A DNA stretch of 64,000 nt, from the NCBI RefSeq assembly GCF_004519305.1, contig NZ_SOZA01000017.1:35566-99565 (forward strand). Reading direction: 5' to 3'. A program made the translations under genes and the position numbers. This document shows positions 27,133 to 35,455 of the stretch, one piece after another. The notes under the pieces were generated by a model, which had not been told where the DNA came from, ran no database searches, and saw nothing but the letters and a program-made list of their open reading frames with translations. The first letter of the stretch is position 1. Every line of letters starts with the position of its first letter. The DNA comes from Pseudomonas sp. RIT623. GTDB lineage: Bacteria > Pseudomonadota > Gammaproteobacteria > Pseudomonadales > Pseudomonadaceae.

Positions 27133-27229
27133 GTGTGCCTCCTTCTCTCTGGCGAGCCAGGCCCGCCATCCAGACACTGCTTTAGTCTAGCCTGTTACCT
27201 GTGACGTTCCATTGACCGAAGGTCTAGGC

Positions 27230-27365
27230 TTTGTACGAAAAGTGCCTGCGCGACGATCATGCTGCGTTGAAAACAGGCTCGGAATGCTCATTGACAACCA
27301 GTCAACTCCGCTTCCTCGCCTGTTTTCGCCTTGCCTGATCGCCGCTCGGCTACTTTTCATACAAA
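27230..27365. repeat. Long hairpin element, MITE-like
   Basis: An imperfect inverted repeat with arms of about 49 bp (27230-27278 and 27318-27365, outer ends TTTGTACGAAAAGT / ACTTTTCATACAAA) and an inner part that is itself self-complementary (GGAATGCTCATTGAC ... GTCAACTCCGCTTCC). The whole 136-bp unit can fold into one hairpin. It contains no gene. This resembles non-autonomous transposon-derived elements found between Pseudomonas genes. Confidence 0.6.
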
Positions 27366-27475
27366 CCCACGTGCTCGGGCCGTTTCGTTCCAAGCCCGTG
27401 CCGGGCTATACCCGAAGCCGCCCGCGCCCTATGATCGGCACTCATGGCCGGGCACCGCCTGCCTGGCGCTGGATC

Positions 27476-28174
27476 ATGCGAGTGTCCATGTTGCAAAAAC
27501 TCATCACCTCCCGGGCCCTTGGCCCACGTCGCCTGTTGGCCGCCTGCCTGGTGGTGGCCACGTTGTCGGGTTGCGCCAGCGCGCCGCCGGCTGCGCTCAA
27601 GGGCCAGCCGCAGCGGGTCGAGATCAGCAGCGTTCCCTTCTACGGCGGCAACGCCAACCACAGTGGCTCGATGGCCCTGGCCGCCGTGCTGTCGCAGCAG
27701 GGCGCGCCGATCACGCCGGGCCTGCTCGACAAGTCGCTGGGCCTGCCTGCCGCCGCAGAGTCGCTGGAAACCGGCATCCCTCGGGTTGCCCGTGAATACG
27801 GCAGGGTTGTCTATCCATTGGACAAACACCTGGATGCCTTGCTCGCCCAGGTGGCGGCCGGTTATCCGGTGCTGCTGCGTTTTCAGGAAGGTTCGGCCTG
27901 GTGGAGCGAGCCGCGCTATGCGGTGCTGATCGGCTATGACCGCTACAAGCAGCGGGTATTGCTGCGCTCGGGCATGCATAGGCGCCAGTTGATGGCCTTC
28001 GATGATTTCGAGTCGGCGTGGGCCAAGGAGGGGAACTGGGCGGTGTTGCTGCAATCGCCACGGCAACTTCCGGCCCAGGTGGATCGCCAGCGCTGGCTGC
28101 AGGCGGCGGATGAACTGGCCCGTTCGGGTCAGGAGATCGCGGCGAAGCAGGCTGTCACCAGCCTGGGACGTTGA
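27476..28174 (+). CDS. Lipoprotein with C39-peptidase-like fold, catalytic Cys absent
   Basis: A 232-residue lipoprotein: signal RRLLAACLVVATLSGC with lipobox L-S-G-C, then a domain resembling the C39-like peptidases (V-P-F-Y-G-G-N, A-L-A-A-V-L, Y-P-V-L-L-R-F, Y-A-V-L-I-G-Y-D). Where active C39-like proteins have Q/Y-x-C-G-P-A-A-L-A, this one reads N-H-S-G-S-M-A-L-A: the nucleophile cysteine is serine. The histidine of the second motif (H-x-x-V-x-x-G) is also changed (RYAVLIG). It is therefore probably a non-enzymatic binding protein. The exact start is uncertain; ATG 27476 or 27488 both give a lipoprotein signal. Confidence 0.65.
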   Translation: MRVSMLQKLITSRALGPRRLLAACLVVATLSGCASAPPAALKGQPQRVEISSVPFYGGNANHSGSMALAAVLSQQGAPITPGLLDKSLGLPAAAESLETGIPRVAREYGRVVYPLDKHLDALLAQVAAGYPVLLRFQEGSAWWSEPRYAVLIGYDRYKQRVLLRSGMHRRQLMAFDDFESAWAKEGNWAVLLQSPRQLPAQVDRQRWLQAADELARSGQEIAAKQAVTSLGR

Positions 28175-28184
28175 GGCCGAAGTG

Positions 28185-28244
28185 ATCGCGGGGCAAGCCC
28201 GCTCCCACAAGATTGGCCTTGTGGGAGCGGGCTTGCCCCGCGAT
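28185..28244. repeat. REP-type perfect inverted repeat
   Basis: Perfect 27-bp arms (28185-28211 and 28218-28244) with spacer ATTGGC; the arm contains GGGGCAAGCCCGCTCCCAC. It lies between convergent genes and could terminate both. Confidence 0.8.
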
Positions 28245-28253
28245 GGCTTTACC

Positions 28254-29537
28254 TCAGAAGCCCAGGCGATCGCGCAGGCTGTAGTACCAGGCGCCGATGG
28301 CGCTGAACGGCACGCGCAGCATCTGCCCACCCGGGAACGGGTAGTGCGGCAGGCCGGCGAAGGCGTCGAAGCGTTCGGCCTGGCCGCGCAGGGCCTCGGC
28401 CAGCACCTTGCCCGCCAGGTGGGTATAGGTCACGCCATGGCCAGAGCAGCCCTGGGAGTAGTAGATGTTGTCGCCGATACGGCCGACCTGCGGCAGGCGC
28501 GACAGGGTCAGCAGGAAGTTGCCGGTCCAGGCGTAGTCGATCTTGACGTTCTTCAATTGCGGGAAGGCCTTGAGCATCTTCGGCCGGATGATCGCCTCGA
28601 TGTTCGCCGGATCGCGTGCGCCGTAGACCACGCCGCCGCCGAAGATCAGGCGCTTGTCGCTGGTCAAGCGGTAGTAGTCGAGCAGGTAGTTGCAGTCCTC
28701 GACGCAGTAGTCCTGCGGCAGCAGGGTGCGCGCCAGTTCCTCGCCCAGCGGCTCGGTGGTGATCACCTGGGTGCCGCACGGCATGGACTTGGCGGCCAGC
28801 TCCGGCACCAGGTTGCCCAGGTAGGCGTTGCCGGCGACGATGATGAACTTGGCCCGCACCTTGCCTTGCGGGGTGTGCACCACCGGATTGGCGCCACGCT
28901 CGATGCGCACGGCCGGGGTCTGTTCATAGATGATGCCGCCCAGCGACTCGACCGCGGCGGCTTCGCCGAGGGCCAGGTTCAGTGGGTGGATATGGCCGCC
29001 GCTCATGTCGAGCATGCCGCCGATATAGCTGTCGCAGGCCACCACTTCGCGGATGCGCTTCTGGTCCATCAGCTCCAGCTGGTTGTGGCCGAAGCGTTCC
29101 CACAGGCGCTTCTGCGATTCCAGATGGCCCATCTGCTTGCTGGTCAACGCGGCGAACACGCCGCCGTCCTTCAGGTCGCACTGGATGTTGTACTTGGCCA
29201 CCCGCTCACGGATGATGCGGCCGCCCTCGAAGGCCATCTGGCCCAGCAGTTGCGCCTGCTTGGGGCCGACGGTGCGTTCGATGACGTCGATGTCGCGGCT
29301 GTAGCTGTTGACGATCTGGCCGCCGTTGCGGCCCGAGGCGCCGAAGCCAACCTTGGCTGCTTCGACGATGCTTACCTTGAAGCCGTTCTCCAGCAGGAAC
29401 AGGGCGCTGGACAGGCCGGTGTAGCCGGCGCCGATGATGCACACATCGGTTTCCACCTCACCCTGCAGCGCCGGACGTGGCGGCACCGGGTTGGCCGAGG
29501 CGGCGTAGTAGGACTGGGGGTAGGGGGTGTTGGCCAT
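28254..29537 (-). CDS. FAD-dependent gamma-glutamylputrescine oxidase-like protein
   Basis: A 427-residue flavoprotein of the DAO superfamily. The start SYYAASANP and T-D-V-C-I-I-G-A-G-Y-T-G-L-S-S-A (dinucleotide motif G-x-G-x-x-G), G-F-G-A-S-G-R-N-G-G-Q-I-V-N-S and the end Q-G-C-S-G-H-G-V-T-Y-T-H-L are characteristic of PuuB/OrdL oxidases, which oxidise gamma-glutamylputrescine or related amines with release of ammonia and peroxide. GAGG precedes the ATG. No other puu gene is adjacent, so the natural amine is uncertain; Pseudomonas has several paralogues. Confidence 0.85.
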   Translation of the reverse strand: MANTPYPQSYYAASANPVPPRPALQGEVETDVCIIGAGYTGLSSALFLLENGFKVSIVEAAKVGFGASGRNGGQIVNSYSRDIDVIERTVGPKQAQLLGQMAFEGGRIIRERVAKYNIQCDLKDGGVFAALTSKQMGHLESQKRLWERFGHNQLELMDQKRIREVVACDSYIGGMLDMSGGHIHPLNLALGEAAAVESLGGIIYEQTPAVRIERGANPVVHTPQGKVRAKFIIVAGNAYLGNLVPELAAKSMPCGTQVITTEPLGEELARTLLPQDYCVEDCNYLLDYYRLTSDKRLIFGGGVVYGARDPANIEAIIRPKMLKAFPQLKNVKIDYAWTGNFLLTLSRLPQVGRIGDNIYYSQGCSGHGVTYTHLAGKVLAEALRGQAERFDAFAGLPHYPFPGGQMLRVPFSAIGAWYYSLRDRLGF

Positions 29538-29697
29538 GGTCGAGGAACCTCGTGTTTTATATTTTTAACGAATGTACCGATGCTATCAATAATAATAAAC
29601 ACCCGCTAGTCATCCGGTAAAAATCCTTTACTGCCAGGGTGGCTTGAGGCTTCGACAAATGTTTTTAATATTCAGTGGGTTAGCGTGAAAAAAACAG

Positions 29698-29725
29698 TTG
29701 ACACCTGGTCGTGATCAGGTAGAAT
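29698..29725 (+). promoter_or_regulatory. Promoter of tRNA-Val copy 1
   Basis: TTGACA at 29698-29703, 16-bp spacer, TAGAAT at 29720-29725, followed by the GC-rich discriminator GCGCCCC typical of stable RNA promoters under stringent control. The tRNA starts 15 bp later. Confidence 0.75.
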
Positions 29726-29739
29726 GCGCCCCACACGAC

Positions 29740-29816
29740 AGGCACATAGCTCAGTTGGTTAGAGCACCACCTTGACATGGTGGGGGTCGTTGGTTCGAGT
29801 CCAATTGTGCCTACCA
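29740..29816 (+). tRNA. tRNA-Val (anticodon GAC), copy 1
   Basis: A complete 77-base cloverleaf with encoded CCA: acceptor AGGCACA/TGTGCCT, D arm GCTC/GAGC, anticodon stem CCACC/GGTGG with loop TTGACAT (anticodon GAC), T arm GTTGG/CCAAT with loop TTCGAGT. Identical to the copy at 31434-31510. Confidence 0.95.
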
Positions 29817-29843
29817 AACAAAAGCCCCGGTTTCCGGGCACTT

Positions 29844-29878
29844 GAAGGGCGATCCGAGAGGGTCGCCCTTTTTGTTTT
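29844..29878 (+). terminator. Terminator after tRNA-Val copy 1
   Basis: Stem AGGGCGATCC / GGGTCGCCCT with a short loop, followed by TTTTTGTTTTT. A second small hairpin, CCCCGGTTTCCGGG, precedes it. Confidence 0.85.
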
Positions 29879-29899
29879 TGCAAAACTTTTGCAAAACCA

Positions 29900-30154
29900 C
29901 TCCCCTCTATCTGGTCTTGGCTGGCGTTTACCGCTCGTCAGATGGCCAGGTGGTCGAGGTGTTCGGCGGCGGCAAGAACGTCGAACTGGCCCACCAGCAG
30001 GTTCCCTATGTCCGCCCGGTACATCGAGTACGGGCACAGCGAGGTGTTCGGGCACCCGTGCATTGACGTCTGGGTGTTCGATCCTGCTCTCGGAGCAGAC
30101 ATCATCCCGCGCCTGTTGGATGCCAAGGGAATGGCATGGGTTGCCTTGACCTGA
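29900..30154 (+). pseudogene. Unidentified gene remnant within the tRNA repeat
   Basis: Two frames together look coding: one reads VYRSSDGQVVEVFGGG and NVELAHQ, the other continues with ARYIEYGHSEVFGHPCID and VWVFDPALGADIIPR before stopping at 30154. This suggests a small gene broken by a frameshift near 30005. No family is recognised. Confidence 0.3.
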
Positions 30155-30278
30155 ACATCAGCGGGTTGGAAGAGGTTGATGCGGCGCTGTACGCGCAGTC
30201 GTGGTGGTGTCGAATTGAATGAAGTAGGCGGGGGATACCGCAGGGACCAGAACGCTGGGCCCCGCGGTAGCAGATCAG

Positions 30279-30806
30279 TTAACCAACTCTGATAATTGGC
30301 CCGTCATTTGCGCCGGTAGTTGTATCTTCCGACTGATTAAAGGTGAGCAAGACATTGCTCACGGTAAAGGTTTGATGTTGGCGTGCGTTGTTCGCCATGG
30401 TGGCCCAGCGGATTCGAGAGTATCCAGAAGTCTTGGCGGTACCTGAGCCATTGCCCTTGTCATCAATCCGGCCACAGGTGAACTCCATGGATTGTAACCC
30501 ATCGGCCTCACCGACGCTCCACCACCGCACATTCGCGACCGTATTGTCGTTCTCTTTGACATTATTGAGCTTGATACTGAACGACGCCGATTTGAGGGCA
30601 ATGCCCGAGGTGTTCTCCAAAACGGGAGCCAATATTGTGGTTTGGTCCGTTTCTGGAGGGTAAAACTCCTGGCTGTTCAGATTGAGCGACACTGGGGTTG
30701 GCAGCGTCAAGCTAATCTCGATGCCATTCTGCTTGTAGAGGGTGAATTTTTTAAGCGTCCCCAGGCTGTCATTCGATACTGTTGCTTTCTTGAGTGCTTC
30801 AGACAT
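30279..30806 (-). CDS. Uncharacterised protein inserted between tRNA-Val copies
   Basis: A 175-residue soluble protein, rich in N, T, S and V with alternating polar/hydrophobic runs, suggesting a beta-sandwich. It starts MSEALKKATVSNDSLG behind a GGGAAATTAAA leader that contains a usable ribosome site, and contains EIRLTL-like strand text ISLTLPTPVSLNLNS and ANVRWWSVGEADGLQSMEF. It has no signal peptide, no membrane segment and no family I recognise. Its base composition is visibly more AT-rich than its neighbours. Its location inside a duplicated tRNA unit implies horizontal acquisition. A short G/C hairpin at about 30236-30271 follows its stop. Confidence 0.6.
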   Translation of the reverse strand: MSEALKKATVSNDSLGTLKKFTLYKQNGIEISLTLPTPVSLNLNSQEFYPPETDQTTILAPVLENTSGIALKSASFSIKLNNVKENDNTVANVRWWSVGEADGLQSMEFTCGRIDDKGNGSGTAKTSGYSRIRWATMANNARQHQTFTVSNVLLTFNQSEDTTTGANDGPIIRVG

Positions 30807-31077
30807 TTTAATTTCCCTTTTTTATTAAACTAGAAACTCTAATAGATAAGAGTTTTCCCTGTTGTATGAATCCAGCACTTGCATACGCTCAGCTAGTAAA
30901 GGTTGGTAAATGGCCACTGTCAAATTGCATGGATCAGATCAGCGAGCGCTGGGGGCGGGCAGGCCTATTTGCAAAACCACACGCTAACTTATTAATTCTT
31001 TTAGATTGATTCCGGCTTTTTTCAGGTCATTGGGTGTGGGATTAACTTTAAATAAGTCAATACCTTGTGTCGTATAC

Positions 31078-31134
31078 AGCCACTACCTTGATAGGGTGGG
31101 GAGCGTTGGTTCGGGTCAAATTGTGCCTACCAAA
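31078..31134 (+). pseudogene. Decayed tRNA-Val 3' fragment
   Basis: About 57 bases aligning with the second half of the two intact tRNA-Val genes: CACTACCTTGATAGGGTGG in place of CACCACCTTGACATGGTGG, then GCGTTGGTTCGGGTC and ATTGTGCCTACCA. The D arm and 5' acceptor strand are missing and the anticodon region is damaged. It is followed by the same 'AACATCGAGAAGGGCG' terminator as copy 2. Confidence 0.75.
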
Positions 31135-31390
31135 CATCGAGAAGGGCGGCCGCAAGGGTCGCCCTTTTTGCATTCTGGCGCTGCGCACTTCCCTGTAGGA
31201 GCGGCCTTGCGTCGCGATGGGGTGCGCAGCGCCCCCAGATTTCAGCTGCGCCGCGTAGATGGCCGGGGCCGCTGCGCGCCCCATCGCGACACGAGGCCGC
31301 ACCTACAAGGCGGCGATATTCCGCGGACCGCTTGAGCAGAGCTCGAGTGAAGCTTTTGCGCAAAGTTTTTGATTTTTTTGAAAAAAACGC

Positions 31391-31419
31391 TTTACAGGTG
31401 TGTGTTCGATCTCTAATAT
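31391..31419 (+). promoter_or_regulatory. Promoter of tRNA-Val copy 2
   Basis: TTTACA at 31391-31396, 17-bp spacer, TAATAT at 31414-31419, then the same GCGCCCC discriminator as copy 1. Confidence 0.7.
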
Positions 31420-31433
31420 GCGCCCCACACGAC

Positions 31434-31510
31434 AGGCACATAGCTCAGTTGGTTAGAGCACCACCTTGACATGGTGGGGGTCGTTGGTTCGAGTCCAATT
31501 GTGCCTACCA
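31434..31510 (+). tRNA. tRNA-Val (anticodon GAC), copy 2
   Basis: Identical in all 77 bases to the copy at 29740-29816, with the same GAC anticodon loop TTGACAT and encoded CCA. Confidence 0.95.
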
Positions 31511-31520
31511 AACATCGAGA

Positions 31521-31549
31521 AGGGCGATCCGCAAGGATCGCCCTTTTTG
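31521..31549 (+). terminator. Terminator after tRNA-Val copy 2
   Basis: Perfect 10-bp stem AGGGCGATCC / GGATCGCCCT with GCAA tetraloop and a TTTTTG tract. Confidence 0.9.
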
Positions 31550-31603
31550 TTTTGCGTCGTTTTCAGCCTGTAAGAACCCTGGGCGCCGACAAAGCCCTGC
31601 GGG

Positions 31604-32116
31604 CTAGGGCGCGGATGCTCGGCCAGGCACCGACCTTGTCAGAGCCGTGCGCAATACGTCGATGGCCTGGTCGATGGAGGGCCCCTGTCTCGCTGGTGGC
31701 TCAGGACGCTCGCAAAACTCTCGCCACACATACAAGGTCAGTTCTGCGCCATCGGTTTGCGGCTCGCTAGTCTCGAGTGAGCCAAAAGCCTGGAGCGACC
31801 GGTATCGCTCGTCTTGCCAGAACAGGGTTTCGACCCAGGGGTAGATCGGGATGAAGTGGAAATGGATGGAGTGCCCTGCATCGTGACCGAACCGACTGAT
31901 GTACAGGCGCCGTGGCTGCAGATGCGTTTCGATGGCCTGCTGGATGCACGCCTGCCACAAGCCTAGCTCTGTGAGCGCTGGTGCAGCCAGCGTGGCCAGC
32001 GAGTGGGTCATCTGCTTTGCGCTGAGGATCAGGTAGCCCGGCAACCCACAGTCGATACGGTGGTTCAAGAGCCAGTGCGTTGACTCATGAATGATGAAGC
32101 GCGGCGGTATGTCCAT
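31604..32116 (-). CDS. HIT-like superfamily protein
   Basis: A 170-residue cytosolic protein. The C-terminal half contains G-H-S-I-H-F-H-F-I-P, a variant of the HIT nucleotide-hydrolase motif H-x-H-x-H-x-x in which the first histidine is serine while the central catalytic and last histidines remain. The N-terminus (FIIHESTHWLLNHR, LPGYLIL) also resembles HIT proteins that hydrolyse nucleotide phosphoramidates or dinucleoside polyphosphates. No partner gene. Substrate unknown. Confidence 0.65.
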   Translation of the reverse strand: MDIPPRFIIHESTHWLLNHRIDCGLPGYLILSAKQMTHSLATLAAPALTELGLWQACIQQAIETHLQPRRLYISRFGHDAGHSIHFHFIPIYPWVETLFWQDERYRSLQAFGSLETSEPQTDGAELTLYVWREFCERPEPPARQGPSIDQAIDVLRTALTRSVPGRASAP

Positions 32117-32238
32117 GTGACGGCCTTGTAGTGTGAGCGAGGCAGGGTATCACCCCTTGCCCCGCGCCGTACCCATGGGCGCCGGCTGGCCGGCGATGGG
32201 CTGCATGGCAGCCCCTGACGGCTAGCAGACGCTGGCGC

Positions 32239-33414
32239 TCATCCCGCTACCTTGGCCAAGGCCTTGTCGCTGGCCTTGCCGCGCCCTCCCAGCCAGACCA
32301 GCAGCAACCCTGCCGCCGCCAGCAGGCCACCGGCCATTGGCACGGCAGCGTAGCCCAGGTTCAAGCTGATCACCGCGCCACCCAGCGCGGCGCCCACGGC
32401 GTTGCCCAGGTTGAACGCGCCGACGTTGATCGACGAGGCCAGGCCTGGCGCTTCGATGGCAGCGATCATCACTCGCATCTGCAGCGGAGGTACCACGGCG
32501 AAGGTGAACACGCCCCATAGCAGCAGGGCGATCGCCGCGCCGACCTGGCTGCCGAGCACCAGCGGCATCGCCAGCATGATCACTGCCAGCACCGCCAGGA
32601 AGATCCGCGCCGCGCCATCCAGCGACCAGTCCGCCAGCTTGCCACCCAGGCTGTTGCCGAGGGTGAAACCGACCCCGATCAGCACCAGGCCGAGGGTGAC
32701 GAAGGCATCCGAAGCGCCGCTCAGCTCGGCGAGCACCGGGGCGACATAGGTATACAAGGTGAACATGGCGCCGGCGCCGAGCACCGTGGTGGCCATGGCC
32801 AACAGCACGCTGGGGCGGGCGATGACCGCCAGTTCCCGGCGCACATGCGGCACCTGGCCGCGCTCACCCTGGGGCAGGGCATACCACAGCGCGGCGATGG
32901 CCAGCAGGCCAAGCACCGAGGTGCCGGCAAATGCCATGCGCCAACCGACCTGCTGGCCGAGCCAGGTGGCTGCCGGCACGCCGCCGATATTGGCGATGGT
33001 CAGGCCCATGAACATGGTGGCCACGGCGCTGGCCTGTTTCTCCTTGGGCACCACGCTGGCGGCCACTACCGCGCCCAGGCCGAAGAACGCGCCGTGGTTG
33101 AGGCTGGTGATCAGGCGCGAGGCAAGCAGGGTGTAGTAGTCCGGTGCCAGCGCCGAAAGCAGGTTGCCGATGGTGAAGATGCCCATCAGCATCATCAGCG
33201 CCGCGCGTTTACCGAAACGGCTGAACAGCAGGGTCATGATCGGGGCGCCGATCATCACACCGATGGCGTAGGCGGTGATCAGCATGCCCGCGCTGGGGAT
33301 GCTGGCATTGACGCCTTCGGCGATCACCGGCAACAACCCCATGGGGGTGAACTCGGTAGTGCCAATAGCGAAGGCGCCGATGGCCAGGGCAAACAGGACG
33401 CGTCCGGGCTTCAT
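32239..33414 (-). CDS. MFS transporter (AraJ/YdhP-like)
   Basis: A 391-residue major-facilitator protein with twelve predicted transmembrane segments. The first helix reads ALAIGAFAIGTTEFTPMGLLPVIAEG, the signature of the AraJ/YdhP/PbuE drug or purine exporter group, and loop 2-3 has F-S-R-F-G-K-R (the MFS G-x-x-x-D/R-x-x-G-R variant). The gene starts inside the stop of a 32-codon ORF (ATGA overlap) which follows dkgB, so the three are likely one transcript. Substrate unknown. Confidence 0.85.
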   Translation of the reverse strand: MKPGRVLFALAIGAFAIGTTEFTPMGLLPVIAEGVNASIPSAGMLITAYAIGVMIGAPIMTLLFSRFGKRAALMMLMGIFTIGNLLSALAPDYYTLLASRLITSLNHGAFFGLGAVVAASVVPKEKQASAVATMFMGLTIANIGGVPAATWLGQQVGWRMAFAGTSVLGLLAIAALWYALPQGERGQVPHVRRELAVIARPSVLLAMATTVLGAGAMFTLYTYVAPVLAELSGASDAFVTLGLVLIGVGFTLGNSLGGKLADWSLDGAARIFLAVLAVIMLAMPLVLGSQVGAAIALLLWGVFTFAVVPPLQMRVMIAAIEAPGLASSINVGAFNLGNAVGAALGGAVISLNLGYAAVPMAGGLLAAAGLLLVWLGGRGKASDKALAKVAG

Positions 33415-33509
33415 GGCGTGCGCTCCTGGTTGTCCAGCGCGCTCTCCAGCGGTGCTCCCAGGCCGATGCTGAAGCCGCCGGCGGTCAAGCGTTCGAAGGG
33501 TATGGTCAT
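33411..33509 (-). CDS. 32-residue ORF between dkgB and MFS gene
   Basis: A short frame (starts MTIPFERLTAGGFSIGLG) beginning four bases after the dkgB stop and ending with TGA overlapping the MFS start by the ATGA arrangement used in translational coupling. It may be a leader/coupling peptide or a remnant of a larger lost gene; I do not recognise a family. Confidence 0.35.
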   Translation of the reverse strand: MTIPFERLTAGGFSIGLGAPLESALDNQERTP

Positions 33510-33513
33510 GGCA

Positions 33514-34317
33514 TCAATCCCAGATTGGCGCCAGCCCGTCAGGGCTGACTTCGCGGCCGTTGCGCTCCAGGCTGGCGATGCCTGCCATGTCGGTGGCATC
33601 CAGGCGCAGGTCGCGGGCAAGCAGGTTGCTGGCCAGGTTCTCGCGCTTGGTCGAGGATGGGATCACCGCGTAGCCCAGTTGCATGGCCCAGGCCAGGGCA
33701 ACTTGGGCGACGGTGGCCTTGTGCTTGGCGGCGATCTGGGCCAGTAGCGGGTCCTTCAGCACCTTGCCGTAGGCCAGGGTCATGTAGGAGGTGGTGGTGA
33801 TGCCTTGTTCCTTGAGGAACGCGGTCAGCTTGCTGTTCTGCAGGTACGGGCTGAGCTCGATCTGGTTGGTGGCGATCTCACCTTTGCCGACCACGGCGAT
33901 GGCCTGGCGGGTCAGGTCGATATTGAAATTGGACACGCCGATCTGACGGGTCAGGCCCTGCTTCTTGGCTTCAGCCAGGGCCCCCATGTACTCGACCAGT
34001 TCAACGCCGTTGCCCGGGGCTGGCCAGTGGATCAGCAGCAGGTCGACATGGTCGGTGCGCAGTTTTTGCAGGCTGTCACGCAGGCTGGGGATCAGCTTGT
34101 CGGCGGCGTAGTTTTCAACCCAGATCTTGGTGGTGATGAACAGCTCGCTGCGCGCCACACCGCTCTCGGCGATGGCCTGGCCGACGTCGGCTTCGTTCTG
34201 GTAGATCTGCGCGGTGTCGATGACACGGTAGCCCAGCTCCAGTGCCGACTTGACCGAATCGATGACGGCCTGACCGGTGAGGCGGAAGGTGCCGAGGCCG
34301 AAGGATGGAATGCTCAT
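33514..34317 (-). CDS. dkgB: 2,5-diketo-D-gluconate reductase B-type aldo-keto reductase
   Basis: A 267-residue NADPH-dependent aldo-keto reductase. Visible family elements are F-G-L-G-T-F-R-L, the catalytic D-T-A-Q-I-Y-Q-N-E (Asp and Tyr), K in ITTKIW, H in L-L-L-I-H-W-P, and the coenzyme segment I-P-S-S-T-K-R-E-N. The sequence matches DkgB, which reduces 2,5-diketogluconate, methylglyoxal and related aldehydes. AGGAG lies upstream of the ATG at 34317. It is divergent from an AraC/GyrI regulator. Confidence 0.88.
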   Translation of the reverse strand: MSIPSFGLGTFRLTGQAVIDSVKSALELGYRVIDTAQIYQNEADVGQAIAESGVARSELFITTKIWVENYAADKLIPSLRDSLQKLRTDHVDLLLIHWPAPGNGVELVEYMGALAEAKKQGLTRQIGVSNFNIDLTRQAIAVVGKGEIATNQIELSPYLQNSKLTAFLKEQGITTTSYMTLAYGKVLKDPLLAQIAAKHKATVAQVALAWAMQLGYAVIPSSTKRENLASNLLARDLRLDATDMAGIASLERNGREVSPDGLAPIWD

Positions 34318-34594
34318 GGATCTACTCCTGGGGGATGAGGTGAGCGAACCCGAAACAATGTGCCACGGGTTCGAGCCAGTGAGCGAAGTGTGCGGGGTTC
34401 GCGGGGTTTGATTAAGGCCTCGGCGGGCCAAGGTCATTTGTCCTGGAGTCATGAATGTATTCGTGGGTTGTGATCAATACGGAGGAATCGGCGCAGAGGC
34501 CCGTTGCCATGCAAGCGTTGAGCAAACGCGGCTAGGCGGGTATAGGAGGGAATCGACGAAGCTGTGGTCGACCGTATTTCCAGGAGCATGTGCC

Positions 34595-35455
34595 TTGTCA
34601 GTCAACGCCCGCTATCAACAGCGCTTCGACGCTGTGCTCGCTTATATCGAGGGCAACCTTGAGGGCGACTTGTCGGTGGACACCTTGAGCGCCGTGGCGC
34701 ATTTCTCGGCGTTTCATTTCCATCGACAGTTCAGCGCCTATGTAGGTGTGCCGGTGGCGCGCTACGTGCAACTGATGCGCCTGCGCCGGGCGGCCCATCG
34801 ACTGCTTGGCGAGCCTCGGCATTCGGTGCTGGAGGCCGCCCTGGCTGCCGGCTTCGAAAGCCCCGAGGCGTTCAGCCGGGCGTTTCGCCGGGCCTTTGGC
34901 CAGGCGCCGGGCAGGTTTCGCCGCCAGCCCGACTGGCAGGTGTGGAATACGGTGTTCGCCATTCCCTATTTTTCCAGGAGCATCACCATGCAGGTACGAA
35001 TCGTCGAGTTCGCCGCCGTCCGTCTCGCCGCGCTGGAGCACCGCGGGCCGCCCAACCAGGTCAGCGAGACCGTGCGTCGCTTCATTGACTGGCGCGCCAG
35101 CAGCGGCCAGTCGCCCGTGGCCAGCAGCCGCACGTTCGGGATTCCGTTCAACAACCCCGATACCACCGCCCCCGAGGATTTTCGCTTTGCCGTGTGTGGC
35201 GAGATCGACCAGGCCCTGGCCGCCAATGCCCAGGGCGTGCATGAACTGAGCCTGCCGGCCGGGCGTTGCGCGGTGGTGCGGCATGTGGGGTCGCCGGATC
35301 ACATCGGCGAGACTATCTACCCGATCTACCGTGACTGGTTGCCCGGCAGTGGCGAGGAGCTGCGGGACCAGCCGTTGTTCTTCCACTACCTGAGCGTCTA
35401 TCCGCAGACGCCGTTGGGGCAGTGGCAGACGGACATCTATGTGCCGTTGCGCTGA
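34595..35455 (+). CDS. AraC-type regulator with GyrI-like effector domain
   Basis: A 286-residue protein. Residues about 5-110 are an AraC double helix-turn-helix (VLAYIEGNLEGDLSVDTLSAVAHFSAFHFHRQF, then A-A-G-F-E-S-P-E-A-F-S-R-A-F-R-R-A-F-G). Residues about 130-286 form a GyrI/SbmC/Rob-like ligand-binding domain (V-R-I-V-E-F-A-A-V-R-L-A-A-L-E-H-R-G-P). A TTG at 34595, eight bases after AGGAG, is chosen as start; the frame upstream is not conserved in character. By position it may control the divergent dkgB-MFS genes in response to a small hydrophobic compound. Confidence 0.82.
   Translation: MSVNARYQQRFDAVLAYIEGNLEGDLSVDTLSAVAHFSAFHFHRQFSAYVGVPVARYVQLMRLRRAAHRLLGEPRHSVLEAALAAGFESPEAFSRAFRRAFGQAPGRFRRQPDWQVWNTVFAIPYFSRSITMQVRIVEFAAVRLAALEHRGPPNQVSETVRRFIDWRASSGQSPVASSRTFGIPFNNPDTTAPEDFRFAVCGEIDQALAANAQGVHELSLPAGRCAVVRHVGSPDHIGETIYPIYRDWLPGSGEELRDQPLFFHYLSVYPQTPLGQWQTDIYVPLR

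Larger units (their letters stand above)
30807..31433. other. AT-rich spacer with tRNA debris and REP repeat
   Basis: No gene. Holds a decayed tRNA-Val 3' part (31078-31134), its terminator-like hairpin (31142-31170), and a divergent REP pair (31192-31308) with arms containing GGAGCGGCCTTGCGTCGCGATGG and its imperfect complement. The promoter of tRNA copy 2 lies at the end. Confidence 0.6.
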
